Numbered from the stretch's first letter, positions 34,999 through 43,219 are shown. The stretch: DNA of 64,000 nucleotides from Candidatus Butyricimonas faecavium (GCA_944321125.1 CALUKD010000009.1:44347-108346); one strand, 5' to 3'. Translations and numbers: made by a program. The notes: generated from the letters alone by a model not told the origin.

Positions 34999-36453
34999 TT
35001 AGAGTAAGGGCGCAAAAAGGCGGGCTAAAGATTCCCGGATTTTATCTCGCTTGGGGCGAAATTTCCAGCGGTGGATACTGATTTCGGTGCTACCTTTCAG
35101 GTCATCCAGAAAATCGGAGCCGAGTTGACGGCTGACATTACGGTCGTAGATGATGAGGTTGACTTCGAAGTTTTGTTCGAAACTACGGATGTCCATGTTG
35201 GCGGTACCCACGGAAGATATCAAGCCATCCATGACGATCACTTTGCTGTGGTTGAATCCTTTACGATATTGAAAAACGCGAACTCCGGCTTCTAGTAGTT
35301 CCTCCACGTAGGAGCGTGTGCACCAGTGGGTGAGTAATGAATCGGATTTGTATGGGATCATGATGCGTACGTCCACTCCTCTCATGGCGGCGGTTTTCAG
35401 CGAGTTGATCGTGGTTTCTCCCGGCATGAAATAGGGGGTGGAGATAAAAACGTACTTCTTGGCCATGTTGATCAGCGTGAAGTAGGCTTGCTGGATGGAT
35501 GTCCAGTCGCTATCAGGACCGGATGCCACGGTTTGAACGACCACATTACCGTCGACTTTTTTGTTGGGAAGGTATTCCGCTTTGTTTAGTAGAAGTTCCT
35601 GACGAACGAAGTACCAGTCAAATAGGAAAACTACTTGTAACGAGGTGACAGCTTCTCCTTTTACTTTCAGGTGGGTATCACGCCAGATGCCGATACCGGG
35701 TAGTCCGTGCAGGTAACGGTCAGCGAAATTTAACCCGCCGATGAAACCGGTATCCCCGTCGACAACGACAATTTTCCGGTGATTCCGGTAGTTCACCTTA
35801 TTTGTGAACAAAGGGAAACGTACGGGAAGGAAGGGGTATATCTGAATCCCGGCGGCCTGCATCTCTTTGATGTAGTGTTTGGGTAATTTCCAAGATCCTA
35901 CGTCATCATAAATGATGCGAACTTCCACGCCTTCTTTAGCTTTTGTGATGAGCAATTCTTTCAGCTTTTCACCGAGTTCTCCTTTATCAATGATATAATA
36001 TTCCAGATGAATGTATTTTTTTGCCTTGGCGATGGCCTTGAAAATTGAACTGAAGGTGGCTTCCCCGTTGTTGAGAATTTCGATCGTATTGTTACGGGAG
36101 AGAAGGGCCTTACTGTTGTTTAGAAGTAACGTCATTAACGGTTTTACCGCTTCCATGTCTTCTTTTTTCAGAAATTCGGCTTTTTTGATGCGTTGTTTCT
36201 GGTCCTCACTCATGTATTGCAACCACTTGAAGTCTCCCAGTCCTTTCATGGAGAACATCTTGATCTTTCGGTAGTTCATCCCAAAATAGATATAAAAAAA
36301 TAGTCCAATACCGGGGACGAGGACGAGGACGAGTATCCATGCAAGTGTGCGTACCGGATTCCTGTTTTCCAGTATGATTGTGTATATGATCGCCAAAATG
36401 GTGAGGATATACAGTACTATTCCAATGTTTATTGCAATACTCGTCCAGTTCAC
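34999..36453 (-). CDS. cls: Cardiolipin synthase (phospholipase D family)
   Basis: This is a 484-residue membrane enzyme that joins phosphatidylglycerol units to cardiolipin. Two N-terminal TM helices (about 5-25 and 35-57) are followed by two PLD domains with complete HKD motifs: NHRKIVVVDGDTGFIGGLNF (about 220-240) and FNHSKVIVMDGLISSVGTAN (about 400-420). The length fits bacterial ClsA-type proteins. It is divergent from prmC; the gap is filled with TTTTCAA-type repeats. No other candidate function is needed. Confidence 0.93.
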   Translation of the reverse strand: MNWTSIAINIGIVLYILTILAIIYTIILENRNPVRTLAWILVLVLVPGIGLFFYIYFGMNYRKIKMFSMKGLGDFKWLQYMSEDQKQRIKKAEFLKKEDMEAVKPLMTLLLNNSKALLSRNNTIEILNNGEATFSSIFKAIAKAKKYIHLEYYIIDKGELGEKLKELLITKAKEGVEVRIIYDDVGSWKLPKHYIKEMQAAGIQIYPFLPVRFPLFTNKVNYRNHRKIVVVDGDTGFIGGLNFADRYLHGLPGIGIWRDTHLKVKGEAVTSLQVVFLFDWYFVRQELLLNKAEYLPNKKVDGNVVVQTVASGPDSDWTSIQQAYFTLINMAKKYVFISTPYFMPGETTINSLKTAAMRGVDVRIMIPYKSDSLLTHWCTRSYVEELLEAGVRVFQYRKGFNHSKVIVMDGLISSVGTANMDIRSFEQNFEVNLIIYDRNVSRQLGSDFLDDLKGSTEISIHRWKFRPKRDKIRESLARLFAPLL

Positions 36454-36459
36454 GCGGTT

Positions 36460-36495
36460 AAATTTTCAGTTTTCAATTTTCAGTTTTCAATTAAA
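36460..36495. repeat. TTTTCAG/TTTTCAA intergenic repeat between cls and prmC
   Basis: Four consecutive 7-mers alternate TTTTCAG and TTTTCAA (about 36466-36491). It belongs to the same dispersed family as 34848-34905 and 46798-46825. Confidence 0.65.
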
Positions 36496-36498
36496 CCG

Positions 36499-36506
36499 TA
36501 TCTTTG
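36499..36506 (+). promoter_or_regulatory. -7 box (TATCTTTG) close to the prmC start
   Basis: A perfect TAnnTTTG box ends only 4 bp before the ATG at 36511. The expected transcription start falls at about 36511-36513, so the message would be leaderless or would start translation at the second ATG (36520). Confidence 0.55.
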
Positions 36507-36510
36507 TTTC

Positions 36511-37368
36511 ATGAATACAATGTTTGATTTACAACGATACGCACTACAGGAGCTAAAGGATTCTTATACCGAACATGAAATAAAAGTTTTATGTTCGCTT
36601 ACCTTTTGCAAACTGTTGCATTGCACAAATATAGAAATCCATCTTAATAAACACGAATTTTTAGCAAAAAGCTTTATCGATAAATTCGTTTTGGTCGTGG
36701 AAGAGTTAAAATCGAATAAGCCGATCCAGTATATTTTGGGAGAAACGGAATTTGCCGGTATTGATTTCCAGTTAAATAGTGAAACATTGATTCCCCGTCC
36801 GGAGACGGAAGAATTGGTGATGTGGATCGTGGAATCGGGAGTTCAGCCGGGTGCGAGTATTTTGGATATAGGCACCGGAAGCGGGTGTATTATCGTGTCT
36901 TTGGGAAAGTTGTTGAAAGGGATGCAGCTCTACGGGGTGGATATTTCCCCGGAGGCCGTGCGTCAGGCTGCCGATAATGCTCGAAGGAATGGCGTGGAGG
37001 TGGAATTTGAGGTACGTGATATATTGTGTTATGAAGGATGGGAATGGCCCGGTTTCGACGTGATTGTGAGTAATCCGCCGTATATACGGGAATCAGAGAA
37101 GGCACTTATGCATGATCGGGTGTTGAATTATGAACCTTCTAGGGCTCTTTTTGTGCCGGATACCGACCCGTTAATGTTTTATCGGAAGATTGCCGGATTC
37201 GGCCGTGATCATCTAAAACAAGGCGGATTATTGTTTTTTGAAATTAACGAGGCTTTGGGGAAAGAAACTGTTGAGCTGCTTCAGGAGATGGGATACGAGG
37301 ATGTTGAGTTGCGTAAGGATATTAATGAGCGGGAGAGAATGGTAAGGGCTAAAAGAGTTAAAATATAA
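36511..37368 (+). CDS. prmC: Peptide chain release factor N5-glutamine methyltransferase
   Basis: This is a 285-residue SAM-dependent enzyme that methylates the Gln of the GGQ motif in release factors RF1/RF2. An N-terminal helical domain (about 1-80) is followed by the methyltransferase fold: PIQYILGETEFAGIDFQLN, LIPRPETEELVMW, the SAM site ILDIGTGSGCIIVSL, and the catalytic motif VSNPPYIRESE (NPPY, about 190). Length and motifs fit HemK/PrmC. The first ATG is 36511 and a second in-frame ATG is 36520; see the promoter entry. It is followed by recX at 29 bp, likely in one transcript. Confidence 0.93.
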   Translation: MNTMFDLQRYALQELKDSYTEHEIKVLCSLTFCKLLHCTNIEIHLNKHEFLAKSFIDKFVLVVEELKSNKPIQYILGETEFAGIDFQLNSETLIPRPETEELVMWIVESGVQPGASILDIGTGSGCIIVSLGKLLKGMQLYGVDISPEAVRQAADNARRNGVEVEFEVRDILCYEGWEWPGFDVIVSNPPYIRESEKALMHDRVLNYEPSRALFVPDTDPLMFYRKIAGFGRDHLKQGGLLFFEINEALGKETVELLQEMGYEDVELRKDINERERMVRAKRVKI

Positions 37369-37397
37369 AAGTTTTTTTCATTCTAAATTGAGAATAA

Positions 37398-37847
37398 GTG
37401 GATGCGAAGAAAGCGTTGAATATTGTTGCCGGGCTGTGTAGTAAAAAGGAGTATTGTAGTTTTGATATTCTCAAAAAGTTACAGCGGTGGGAGTTAGAGG
37501 AAAAGGATATTGTCACAGTTATGGAATTTTTGGTGAAGAATCATTTTCTGGATGATGTTCGTTTTGCAGAGGCGTATGTCCGAGATAAGTATCGCTTTAA
37601 TCGTTGGGGAAAATTGAAAATCATGCAGATGCTCCGCCAAAAGCGTGTGCCGGAACGTGTTATCGAGCAGGCTTTGTCTTCTTTACCCGATGAGGAAAAC
37701 GATGCCACGTGCCTGACGTTGTTAAAACAAAAGAATCGGGGTTTGAAGGAGGAAGACCCGTATAAACGAAAAGCAAAGCTTTTCCGCTTTGCTTTGAGTC
37801 GTGGTTTTGATTATGAAACTATTAGCCGGTGTATCGATCAATTGTAG
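37398..37847 (+). CDS. recX: RecX-family regulator of RecA
   Basis: This is a 149-residue protein of the RecX family, which modulates RecA filaments. Three helical repeats are visible, with CSFDILKKLQRWELEEKDI, FLDDVRFAEAYVRDKYRFNR, WGKLKIMQMLRQKRVPERVI and the C-terminal FRFALSRGFDYETISRCI. Translation must start at the GTG at 37398, because a TAA stop lies immediately upstream in frame and no early ATG exists. It lies 29 bp after prmC and ends 6 bp before the convergent Crp-family gene. Confidence 0.88.
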   Translation: MDAKKALNIVAGLCSKKEYCSFDILKKLQRWELEEKDIVTVMEFLVKNHFLDDVRFAEAYVRDKYRFNRWGKLKIMQMLRQKRVPERVIEQALSSLPDEENDATCLTLLKQKNRGLKEEDPYKRKAKLFRFALSRGFDYETISRCIDQL

Positions 37848-37853
37848 GCTGAA

Positions 37854-38573
37854 TTATCCCATATCACTCACTTTTTCCAGTGCTTCCATGTTTGTGATCT
37901 TGATTTGTTTGCCGGAAAGTTCTAATATACCTTCCGAAGCAAAGTTGGATAGCGTGCGGATGGCATTGGATGTGGTCATGTTCGAAAGGTTGGCCATATC
38001 TTCTCGCGAGAGACAAATTTTCAATGTCATGTTATCATCCTCGAATCCGTACGTGTCTTTCAGTACAAGCAGGGCTTCTGCCAAACGTCCGCGAATGTGT
38101 TTTTGCGTGAGTGTGACTGTTCGGCGATTCGAGAAACCGAGGTCGGTGGCTAATGCCCGGATCACGTTCATGGCAACATCCGAATTACTGCGTACAATTC
38201 CGAAAATAAGTTCTGTTTTCATAATACAGACGATAGATTCTTCCAGAGCTTCGGCCGATGCGATGTGCATCTCTTCGGCAAAGAAGGCCCGGTAACCGAT
38301 GAACCCGACGGGTTTTGCCATGCGCACGATTTGTTCCCGTCCTGAGATACCTTTCTTGGCAATTTTAGCTTTCCCGGTAATCAGACAAATTAACCCGAAA
38401 GGTTTATTTCCTTCTTCGTAAATCAAGTCCCCTTTCCTGTACATTTTGCAGATACTGGTTTGACGAATAATGCTTTTGCTACTTTCGTCAAGGTTTGCAA
38501 AAAGGGAGTTGGGACTATCAATGCAAATGTTGCAATATTTTTCGTGTAACTCTTTGTCTTTTATCGTTCTCAT
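37854..38573 (-). CDS. Crp/Fnr-family transcriptional regulator
   Basis: This is a 239-residue regulator. A cyclic-nucleotide-binding-type beta-barrel (about 25-150) contains YRKGDLIYEEGNKPFGLICL and GREQIVRMAKPVGFIGYRAF. A C-terminal winged HTH (about 165-230) contains LSREDMANLSNMTTSNAIRT followed by LSNFASEGIL. Two Cys near the N-terminus (YCNICID) might bind a metal or sense redox, but Fnr needs four Cys, so an Fnr-type cluster is uncertain. It lies 23 bp downstream of nadE on the same strand, likely the same transcript. Confidence 0.88.
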   Translation of the reverse strand: MRTIKDKELHEKYCNICIDSPNSLFANLDESSKSIIRQTSICKMYRKGDLIYEEGNKPFGLICLITGKAKIAKKGISGREQIVRMAKPVGFIGYRAFFAEEMHIASAEALEESIVCIMKTELIFGIVRSNSDVAMNVIRALATDLGFSNRRTVTLTQKHIRGRLAEALLVLKDTYGFEDDNMTLKICLSREDMANLSNMTTSNAIRTLSNFASEGILELSGKQIKITNMEALEKVSDMG

Positions 38574-38596
38574 AAACTCGTTCTCTTATTCTGGTG

Positions 38597-40177
38597 TTAT
38601 AGTTTGGCAACAAGTGGCATACGGCGTCCGCTACCGAACGCTTTTTTACTGACTTTCAGTATAGGCGGGCATTGTGCCCGTTTGTAGTCGTTACGATTGA
38701 CCAAGGTGAGTGTTTTTTCAACGATTTCCGGGGCGAATCCTTTCGCTATGATTTCCTGCTTGGAACTATTTTCTTCAAGGTATAATTTTAAAATAGCATC
38801 TAGCGTGTCGTAATCTGGCAAGGAGTCCTGATCTTTTTGTCCGGGTCGTAGTTCGGCTGAGGGGGCTTTCGTAATGGTATTTTCTGGGATCAATTCTCCG
38901 TTTCGGTTCACGTAACGGGATAATTTGTACACGTCGGTCTTGTACACGTCTCCCAGCACGGAAAGCGATCCGCACAAGTCCCCGTACAGGGTGCCATATC
39001 CCACGGATGCCTCGCTTTTATTGGATGTGTTTAAAAGAATGTGCCCGAATTTATTGGAAATGGCCATAACAAGGGAACCGCGTATACGAGCTTGCAGGTT
39101 TTCTTCGGCCACGTTGAAAGGAGCGTCCTTGAAGATGGGGTGCAACGTGGTGATAAAGTTATCATATATTTCTTTTATGGGTAAGGTTTCGTGAGAGATT
39201 CCCAAGTTTCTTGCCAGATCAACGGCATCCGTGACAGAGTGATCGGTGGAAAAACGGGAAGGCATCAGTATGCCCAATACGTTTTCTTTTCCAAGGGCTT
39301 CCGTTGCTAATGCGGCAACGAGGGCCGAGTCGATTCCTCCGGAAAGTCCGAGGATGGCTTTCGAGAACCCGTTTTTGTGAAAGAAATCTTTTATTCCTAA
39401 GATGAGAGCATCGTGAATAAGAGCTATGGCATCCGGTCCTTTTTCTTTGAGGGCCGGGGCGTTAAGCAGCCTTTCCGTGTCGATGATCATGAAATCTTCT
39501 TTAAATGCGGCTAATTTGTACGTGGAGATTCCTTTACTGTTGACCACGAAAGAATTTCCGTCAAATATCAAGGATGCATTTGCTCCCACGTGATTGAGCG
39601 ATATGAGCGGGCATTTCTGTTTGTGTGCAATATATGATAAACTTTCTTTCCGGTAAGCAAAACTTTCCGTGGTGAAAGGTGTAGAACCGACGTGCACAAT
39701 CAGCGTGTCGGTTTTTTCGATGATATTGGATTCATACTCGTCAAAGATCACCCGGATGTTCTGGTTTTTATAGTGCAGGGGGGTGTTGGATACTCCCGGA
39801 ATGAAGTACCGGCTTTCATCGAAAACGTCGTAATCACTTAATATGGTTTTGTTTACTCCGCCTCGCACTTCCCCGTCGTACATAAAAAACATGGCATTCA
39901 TTAGGATGCCGTCTTCCAAATCTAGGTTCGGACCACCTACTAATGCCGCTATGTTATGGCATTGTTCTGCAATTTTTTCAATATTGACACGGCATTCGTT
40001 TACGAAATATTCTTTTTCGAGAAGATCTTGCGGGTAAGCGCCACAAATTGCATGTTCCGGAAATAGAACAAGTTCTGCTTTCATTGCTTTCGCTTTTTTT
40101 ATGGCAGCAATAATAAGATCCCTGTTTTTGGAAATGTCTCCGATGCGGTAGTTGATTTGAGGTATCGCTATTTTCAT
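38597..40177 (-). CDS. nadE: NAD+ synthase with degenerate N-terminal glutaminase domain
   Basis: This is a 526-residue protein that makes NAD+ from deamido-NAD+. The C-terminal synthetase (about 250-526) is intact: LGLSGGIDSALVAALATEAL P-loop, LMPSRFSTDHSVTDA, TSNKSEASVGYGTLYGDLCG. The N-terminal nitrilase-type domain should release ammonia from glutamine with a Glu-Lys-Cys triad. Glu (FPEHAICG) and Lys (NKTILSDYDVFDE) are present, but where family members have ICEDLW this one has IRVIFDEYESN, with no Cys and a short deletion. It may therefore use free ammonia. The ATG at 40177 begins the usual MKIAIPQ start and lies downstream of the -7 box at 40273-40280. Confidence 0.88.
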   Translation of the reverse strand: MKIAIPQINYRIGDISKNRDLIIAAIKKAKAMKAELVLFPEHAICGAYPQDLLEKEYFVNECRVNIEKIAEQCHNIAALVGGPNLDLEDGILMNAMFFMYDGEVRGGVNKTILSDYDVFDESRYFIPGVSNTPLHYKNQNIRVIFDEYESNIIEKTDTLIVHVGSTPFTTESFAYRKESLSYIAHKQKCPLISLNHVGANASLIFDGNSFVVNSKGISTYKLAAFKEDFMIIDTERLLNAPALKEKGPDAIALIHDALILGIKDFFHKNGFSKAILGLSGGIDSALVAALATEALGKENVLGILMPSRFSTDHSVTDAVDLARNLGISHETLPIKEIYDNFITTLHPIFKDAPFNVAEENLQARIRGSLVMAISNKFGHILLNTSNKSEASVGYGTLYGDLCGSLSVLGDVYKTDVYKLSRYVNRNGELIPENTITKAPSAELRPGQKDQDSLPDYDTLDAILKLYLEENSSKQEIIAKGFAPEIVEKTLTLVNRNDYKRAQCPPILKVSKKAFGSGRRMPLVAKL

Positions 40178-40272
40178 AATTCTGCACATTGTATCCCTTG
40201 GCGGGATGGATTGTTGGTAAGCATCCAAAATATATCTGATAACTCTTTGGGTGCTTGTTTTGTTTATTGCTG

Positions 40273-40280
40273 CAAAAGTA
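40273..40280 (-). promoter_or_regulatory. -7 box (TACTTTTG) for nadE
   Basis: CAAAAGTA on the plus strand matches TAnnTTTG on the minus strand. It places the transcript start near 40266, so translation from frames upstream of that point (to 40294) is excluded and the ATG at 40177 is favoured. Confidence 0.5.
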
Positions 40281-40327
40281 CGATTTTTGCGCAAAATAAT
40301 GAATAAGGATTAGGAAGATTGTTGATC

Positions 40328-40867
40328 ATGGATAAAAAAGAATTACGGAAACAGATTAAAGTTTTAAAAAAACAGTTTTCTCCGGAGCAAAAGGTGGAGA
40401 TGTCCCGTCCTTTGTGGGAGGAGCTGGAGCGGACGGATTTTTTTAAAGAGGCGCGAACCGTGTTGCTTTACTGGTCGATGGACGACGAGGTATTCACGCA
40501 TGATTATGTCTGTAAGTGGGCAGGAGAGAAGACTGTCCTGTTGCCTTGCGTGAAAGGGGATGTGTTGGAATTACGGGTATTCAAGGGAATGGAATCTATG
40601 CAACCGGGAGAGGCTTTCGGGATACTGGAACCAGTTGGTGAGTTGTACACGGATTATGATGCGATTGACCTGATTGTAGTGCCGGGAGTGGCTTTTGATC
40701 GGCATGGGAATCGTCTGGGACGAGGTCGCGGGTATTATGATAAGATTTTAAAAGAAACGCATATTGCCCGGAAAGTGGGTATTTGTTTTGGTTTTCAGTT
40801 TGTGGAAGAGGTGCCAGTTGATGAATTGGATGTGCGGATGGATCTTGTGATTCATGGGATTGTATAG
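40328..40867 (+). CDS. 5-formyltetrahydrofolate cyclo-ligase
   Basis: This is a 179-residue enzyme that converts 5-formyl-THF to methenyl-THF using ATP. The start ATG 40328 gives MDKKELRKQIKVLKK, typical of the family. Other motifs are the LLPCVKGD strand and the family signature VPGVAFDRHGNRLGRGRGYY followed by DKIL. The C-terminus matches known lengths. It is divergent from nadE and ends just before a strong bidirectional terminator. Confidence 0.93.
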   Translation: MDKKELRKQIKVLKKQFSPEQKVEMSRPLWEELERTDFFKEARTVLLYWSMDDEVFTHDYVCKWAGEKTVLLPCVKGDVLELRVFKGMESMQPGEAFGILEPVGELYTDYDAIDLIVVPGVAFDRHGNRLGRGRGYYDKILKETHIARKVGICFGFQFVEEVPVDELDVRMDLVIHGIV

Positions 40868-40882
40868 TTCCTGAATAAAAAT

Positions 40883-40907
40883 AAAGCTGCCCCTTAGGAG
40901 CAGCTTT
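40883..40907. terminator. Bidirectional intrinsic terminator
   Basis: AAAGCTGC pairs with GCAGCTTT (40883-40890, 40900-40907) with two more inner G-C pairs. GTTTTTTTTCTTTTT follows on the plus strand and TTTATTTTTATT on the minus strand. It ends the cyclo-ligase and ferredoxin genes, which converge. Confidence 0.9.
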
Positions 40908-40928
40908 GTTTTTTTCTTTTTATGATGA

Positions 40929-41099
40929 TTAAGCTTCTTTCGGAGCTCCAACAGGACATACACCAGCGCAAGCCCCGCATGAGATACATTCATCAGCATT
41001 GATTTGATAGTGATCATCACCCATAGAGATTGCTCCTACCGGGCACTCTGATTCACATGCTCCACAAGAAATACAATCATCAGATATTACGTAAGCCAT
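40929..41099 (-). CDS. Small 2[4Fe-4S] ferredoxin
   Basis: This is a 56-residue protein that starts MAYVISDDCISCGACESECP and has a second motif CISCGACAGVCPVGAPKEA. Two complete C-x2-C-x2-C-x3-CP motifs bind two [4Fe-4S] clusters, so it is a clostridial-type electron carrier. The two halves are near copies of each other (internal duplication). The start at 41099 lies about 26 bp downstream of the transcript start expected from the -7 box at 41131-41138. It shares the terminator at 40883-40907 with the convergent cyclo-ligase gene. Confidence 0.95.
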   Translation of the reverse strand: MAYVISDDCISCGACESECPVGAISMGDDHYQINADECISCGACAGVCPVGAPKEA

Positions 41100-41130
41100 T
41101 TCTAAAAAAATTTGTTTGTTAATAATGGCG

Positions 41131-41138
41131 CAAAAATA
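41131..41138 (-). promoter_or_regulatory. -7 box (TATTTTTG) for the ferredoxin gene
   Basis: CAAAAATA on the plus strand matches TAnnTTTG on the minus strand, 32 bp upstream of the ferredoxin ATG. A TTTG lies 16 nt further upstream, shorter than usual spacing. Confidence 0.5.
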
Positions 41139-41325
41139 AGACCTATAATTGAAACAAAAAACTTTTTCGGAATAAAAAGGGTTGTTCCGTGCTAAAACTT
41201 GTCATTGTAAATGGCGGTTTTGTGTTTGTTTATTGTTGATTTATAGTTTGTTATCTAGGGTGTTGTAAGGGATGTGATGGATGCTTATTTATATTGATTG
41301 TAAACTTCGGAAAAAGGGAAAAATG

Positions 41326-41356
41326 TTGTGATTCTGATAATTTGTTTATACATTTG
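41326..41356 (+). promoter_or_regulatory. Bacteroidales promoter for rplY-pth
   Basis: GTTG (41325-41328) and TACATTTG (41349-41356) are separated by 20 nt, close to the Bacteroidales -33/-7 consensus. The transcript would start near 41362, giving a leader of about 107 nt. Confidence 0.65.
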
Positions 41357-41361
41357 CGCCG

Positions 41362-41468
41362 CATTAAGAGTACGGGGATAGTTTTTTAACGTGTGATGGG
41401 AATACAGACGTGGCTTATAACCCCGGGGCATCAGTCTGGATTTGAGTAGCACAAGTAATTTTATTATT
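41362..41468 (+). promoter_or_regulatory. Structured 5' leader of rplY (candidate)
   Basis: The leader holds possible pairings TGATG (about 41394-41398) with CATCA, CAGAC with GTCTG, and CGGGG with CCCCG. Ribosomal protein mRNAs often carry autoregulatory leaders. I do not recognise a known family here. The gap from 41100 to 41325 otherwise holds only the ferredoxin promoter. Confidence 0.3.
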
Positions 41469-42038
41469 ATGCAAGTATTTGATTTAAAAGGAGAAGTAAG
41501 AAACGATGTAGGTAAGAAAGCAACCAAGGCTGTAAGAAGAGAAGAGAAAGTTCCCTGTGTTCTTTACGGGGGAGAGGCAAATGTTCATTTTGCTGTTCTT
41601 GATAAAGATTTGAAAAAACTTCTTTACACTCCTAATGTATATTTGGTGAACTTAGACCTTGATGGTAAATCTTACAATGCCGTGATGCGGGAAATACAAT
41701 TCCACCCGGTAACGGATAAGGTTTTACATATTGATTTCTATCAGACTAGAGAAGATAAACCGGTTGCAATGGAAATTCCTGTTCGAGTAACTGGACATGC
41801 GGTCGGAGTTCAAGCCGGAGGTAAGTTGGCTATCATCACTCGTAAGTTGAAAGTAAAAGCTCTTCCGAAAGACATGCCGGACGAGGTTGTTCTCGATGTG
41901 ACATCTTTGGGCGTTGGTAAGGCTATCAAAGTACAGGATATTCACATGGAAGGTGTTGAGCTGTTGAATGCTAAGAGTGTTGTGGTTGCTCAGGTTAAGT
42001 TAACAAGAGCTGCAAGGGCTGCACAAAATGCTCAATAA
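41469..42038 (+). CDS. rplY: 50S ribosomal protein L25/Ctc
   Basis: This is a 189-residue L25 of the long Ctc type. The N-terminal 5S rRNA-binding domain (about 1-95) has MQVFDLKGEVRNDVGKKATK and VPCVLYGGEANVHFAV. The C-terminal TL5-like domain has VRVTGHAVGVQAGGKLAI and LKVKALPKDMPDEVVLDVTS. It starts at the ATG at 41469; an upstream TTG frame is not plausible. It is followed by pth at 20 bp, a common arrangement in bacteria. Confidence 0.96.
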   Translation: MQVFDLKGEVRNDVGKKATKAVRREEKVPCVLYGGEANVHFAVLDKDLKKLLYTPNVYLVNLDLDGKSYNAVMREIQFHPVTDKVLHIDFYQTREDKPVAMEIPVRVTGHAVGVQAGGKLAIITRKLKVKALPKDMPDEVVLDVTSLGVGKAIKVQDIHMEGVELLNAKSVVVAQVKLTRAARAAQNAQ

Positions 42039-42058
42039 TGGTTTGAAAAAATAGACAG

Positions 42059-42628
42059 ATGAAATATCTTATTGTGGGATTGGGCAACATAGGTCCCGAG
42101 TACCAGAATACACGACATAACATCGGATTTAAAGTATTGGACGCCTTTGCAAAGGCGTCCAATACTATTTTTGAAGATATGCGTTACGGTGCGGTTGCCA
42201 CGGTGAAGTTAAAGGGACGTACACTGGTTTTGTTGAAGCCGAATACATACATGAATCTTAGTGGTAAGGCTGTCAGTTATTGGATGCAAAAAGAAAAAAT
42301 TGAGTTATCGAATCTTTTCGTGGTGGTGGATGACTTGGCGTTACCTTTTGGGACTATCCGTTTGAGAGGCAAGGGAAGTGACGGGGGACATAACGGGTTG
42401 AAGAATATTAATCAATTGTTAGGAACTCAGGATTATGCCCGTTTACGTTTTGGGATCGGGAACGAGTTTCCCAAGGGAAAGCAAGTGGATTACGTGTTGG
42501 GAGAGTGGACTTCGGAAGAAGAGGAGCGTCTTCCTGTCATGCTAAAGCATTGCGGGGAGGTAATCGAGAATTTTATTTTTATCGGGGTAGATAAGACGAT
42601 GAGCCTGTGTAATAATTTGCGATTTTAG
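42059..42628 (+). CDS. pth: Peptidyl-tRNA hydrolase
   Basis: This is a 189-residue Pth that frees tRNA from dropped-off peptidyl-tRNA. Conserved parts are [20 protein letters not shown] (catalytic His in TRHNIGF), [30 protein letters not shown] and GGHNGLKNI. The segment [12 protein letters not shown] just after the active site is encoded by a perfect 34-nt palindrome (42133-42166). It is cotranscribed with rplY. Confidence 0.96.
   Translation: MKYLIVGLGNIGPEYQNTRHNIGFKVLDAFAKASNTIFEDMRYGAVATVKLKGRTLVLLKPNTYMNLSGKAVSYWMQKEKIELSNLFVVVDDLALPFGTIRLRGKGSDGGHNGLKNINQLLGTQDYARLRFGIGNEFPKGKQVDYVLGEWTSEEEERLPVMLKHCGEVIENFIFIGVDKTMSLCNNLRF
42133..42166. repeat. Perfect 34-nt palindrome inside pth followed by T-run
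   Basis: AGTATTGGACGCCTTTG and its exact reverse complement abut with no spacer. ATTTTTG follows at 42167, so the mRNA could form a terminator-like hairpin about 75 nt into pth. Confidence 0.9.
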
Positions 42629-42761
42629 ATTTATGATTTGTGATTTTGAAGTCGTGATTCCGGATTTAAAAATGGAAATTTCAGGTTGGCATTTGTTTTG
42701 TCATTTGCAGAATAAGTTTTAGCTTTGGAATGACAGATTGTAAGTTATAAATGAATAAGTT
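42629..42761 (+). promoter_or_regulatory. Repeat remnant and promoter for the S4-domain gene
   Basis: 42620-42650 contains the ATTTTAGATTTATGATTT-type dispersed repeat, starting in the last pth codons. Downstream, TTTG (42697-42700) and TAGCTTTG (42720-42727) are spaced by 19 nt, the best-fitting -33/-7 pair in the window, predicting a start near 42733. Confidence 0.6.
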
Positions 42762-43133
42762 GTGGAGAAGGTTAGAATAGACAAATGGTTATGGGCGGTT
42801 CGGATTTTTAAAACCCGCTCGTTGGCCGCAGAAGAATGTGGTAAAGGCCACGTTTCCATCGGGAATGTCCATGTGAAGGCGTCCCGGGAGGTAAAGGTCG
42901 GGGATATTGTAAAAGTGCGGGTCCCCCCCATTGAACGAGAGTACGTGGTGAAACAGGTTACTGACAAGCGCATGTCTGCCCAATTGGCTGTTGACTTTGT
43001 GGAAGAGATCACCCCGCAGGAAAAATTGGATATTCTCCGGGGAACTTTCATGCAATTTGAAAGTCGGGATCGTGGTTCAGGACGTCCCACGAAACGAGAC
43101 CGGAGATTGATAGATAAACTCAAAGAACTTTGA
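42762..43133 (+). CDS. S4-domain RNA-binding protein (Hsp15-like)
   Basis: This is a 123-residue protein with an S4 domain at the N-terminus: VRIDKWLWAVRIFKTRSLAA followed by KGHVSIGNVHVKAS and VKVGDIVKVR. The basic C-terminal tail SGRPTKRDRRLIDKLKEL is typical. Hsp15-type proteins bind stalled 50S subunits carrying peptidyl-tRNA. The GTG at 42762 is the only plausible start because a TAA lies two codons upstream in frame. It has its own promoter and follows pth, a functionally related gene. Confidence 0.88.
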   Translation: MEKVRIDKWLWAVRIFKTRSLAAEECGKGHVSIGNVHVKASREVKVGDIVKVRVPPIEREYVVKQVTDKRMSAQLAVDFVEEITPQEKLDILRGTFMQFESRDRGSGRPTKRDRRLIDKLKEL

Positions 43134-43217
43134 AATTTTAGATTTGATGATTTTAGATTCCAGCCGCACGAGGCTCATGTTTCTAATCGTAAATCATAAA
43201 TCGTAAATCATAAATTA
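43134..43217. repeat. Dispersed AT-rich intergenic repeat with GC-richer core
   Basis: ATTTTAGATTTGATGATTTTAG, ATTCCAGCCGCACGAGGCTC, and then TAAATCATAAATCGTAAATC units fill the whole gap. The plan matches 6443-6493, with an ATTCCA core and a GC-richer insert ending in ATGTTT. Confidence 0.6.
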
Positions 43218-43219
43218 GT

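Noticed and set aside
40748..41020. Minus-strand frame overlapping the cyclo-ligase end, terminator and ferredoxin
   Set aside because: It runs through a terminator, and the ferredoxin in a different frame explains the region.
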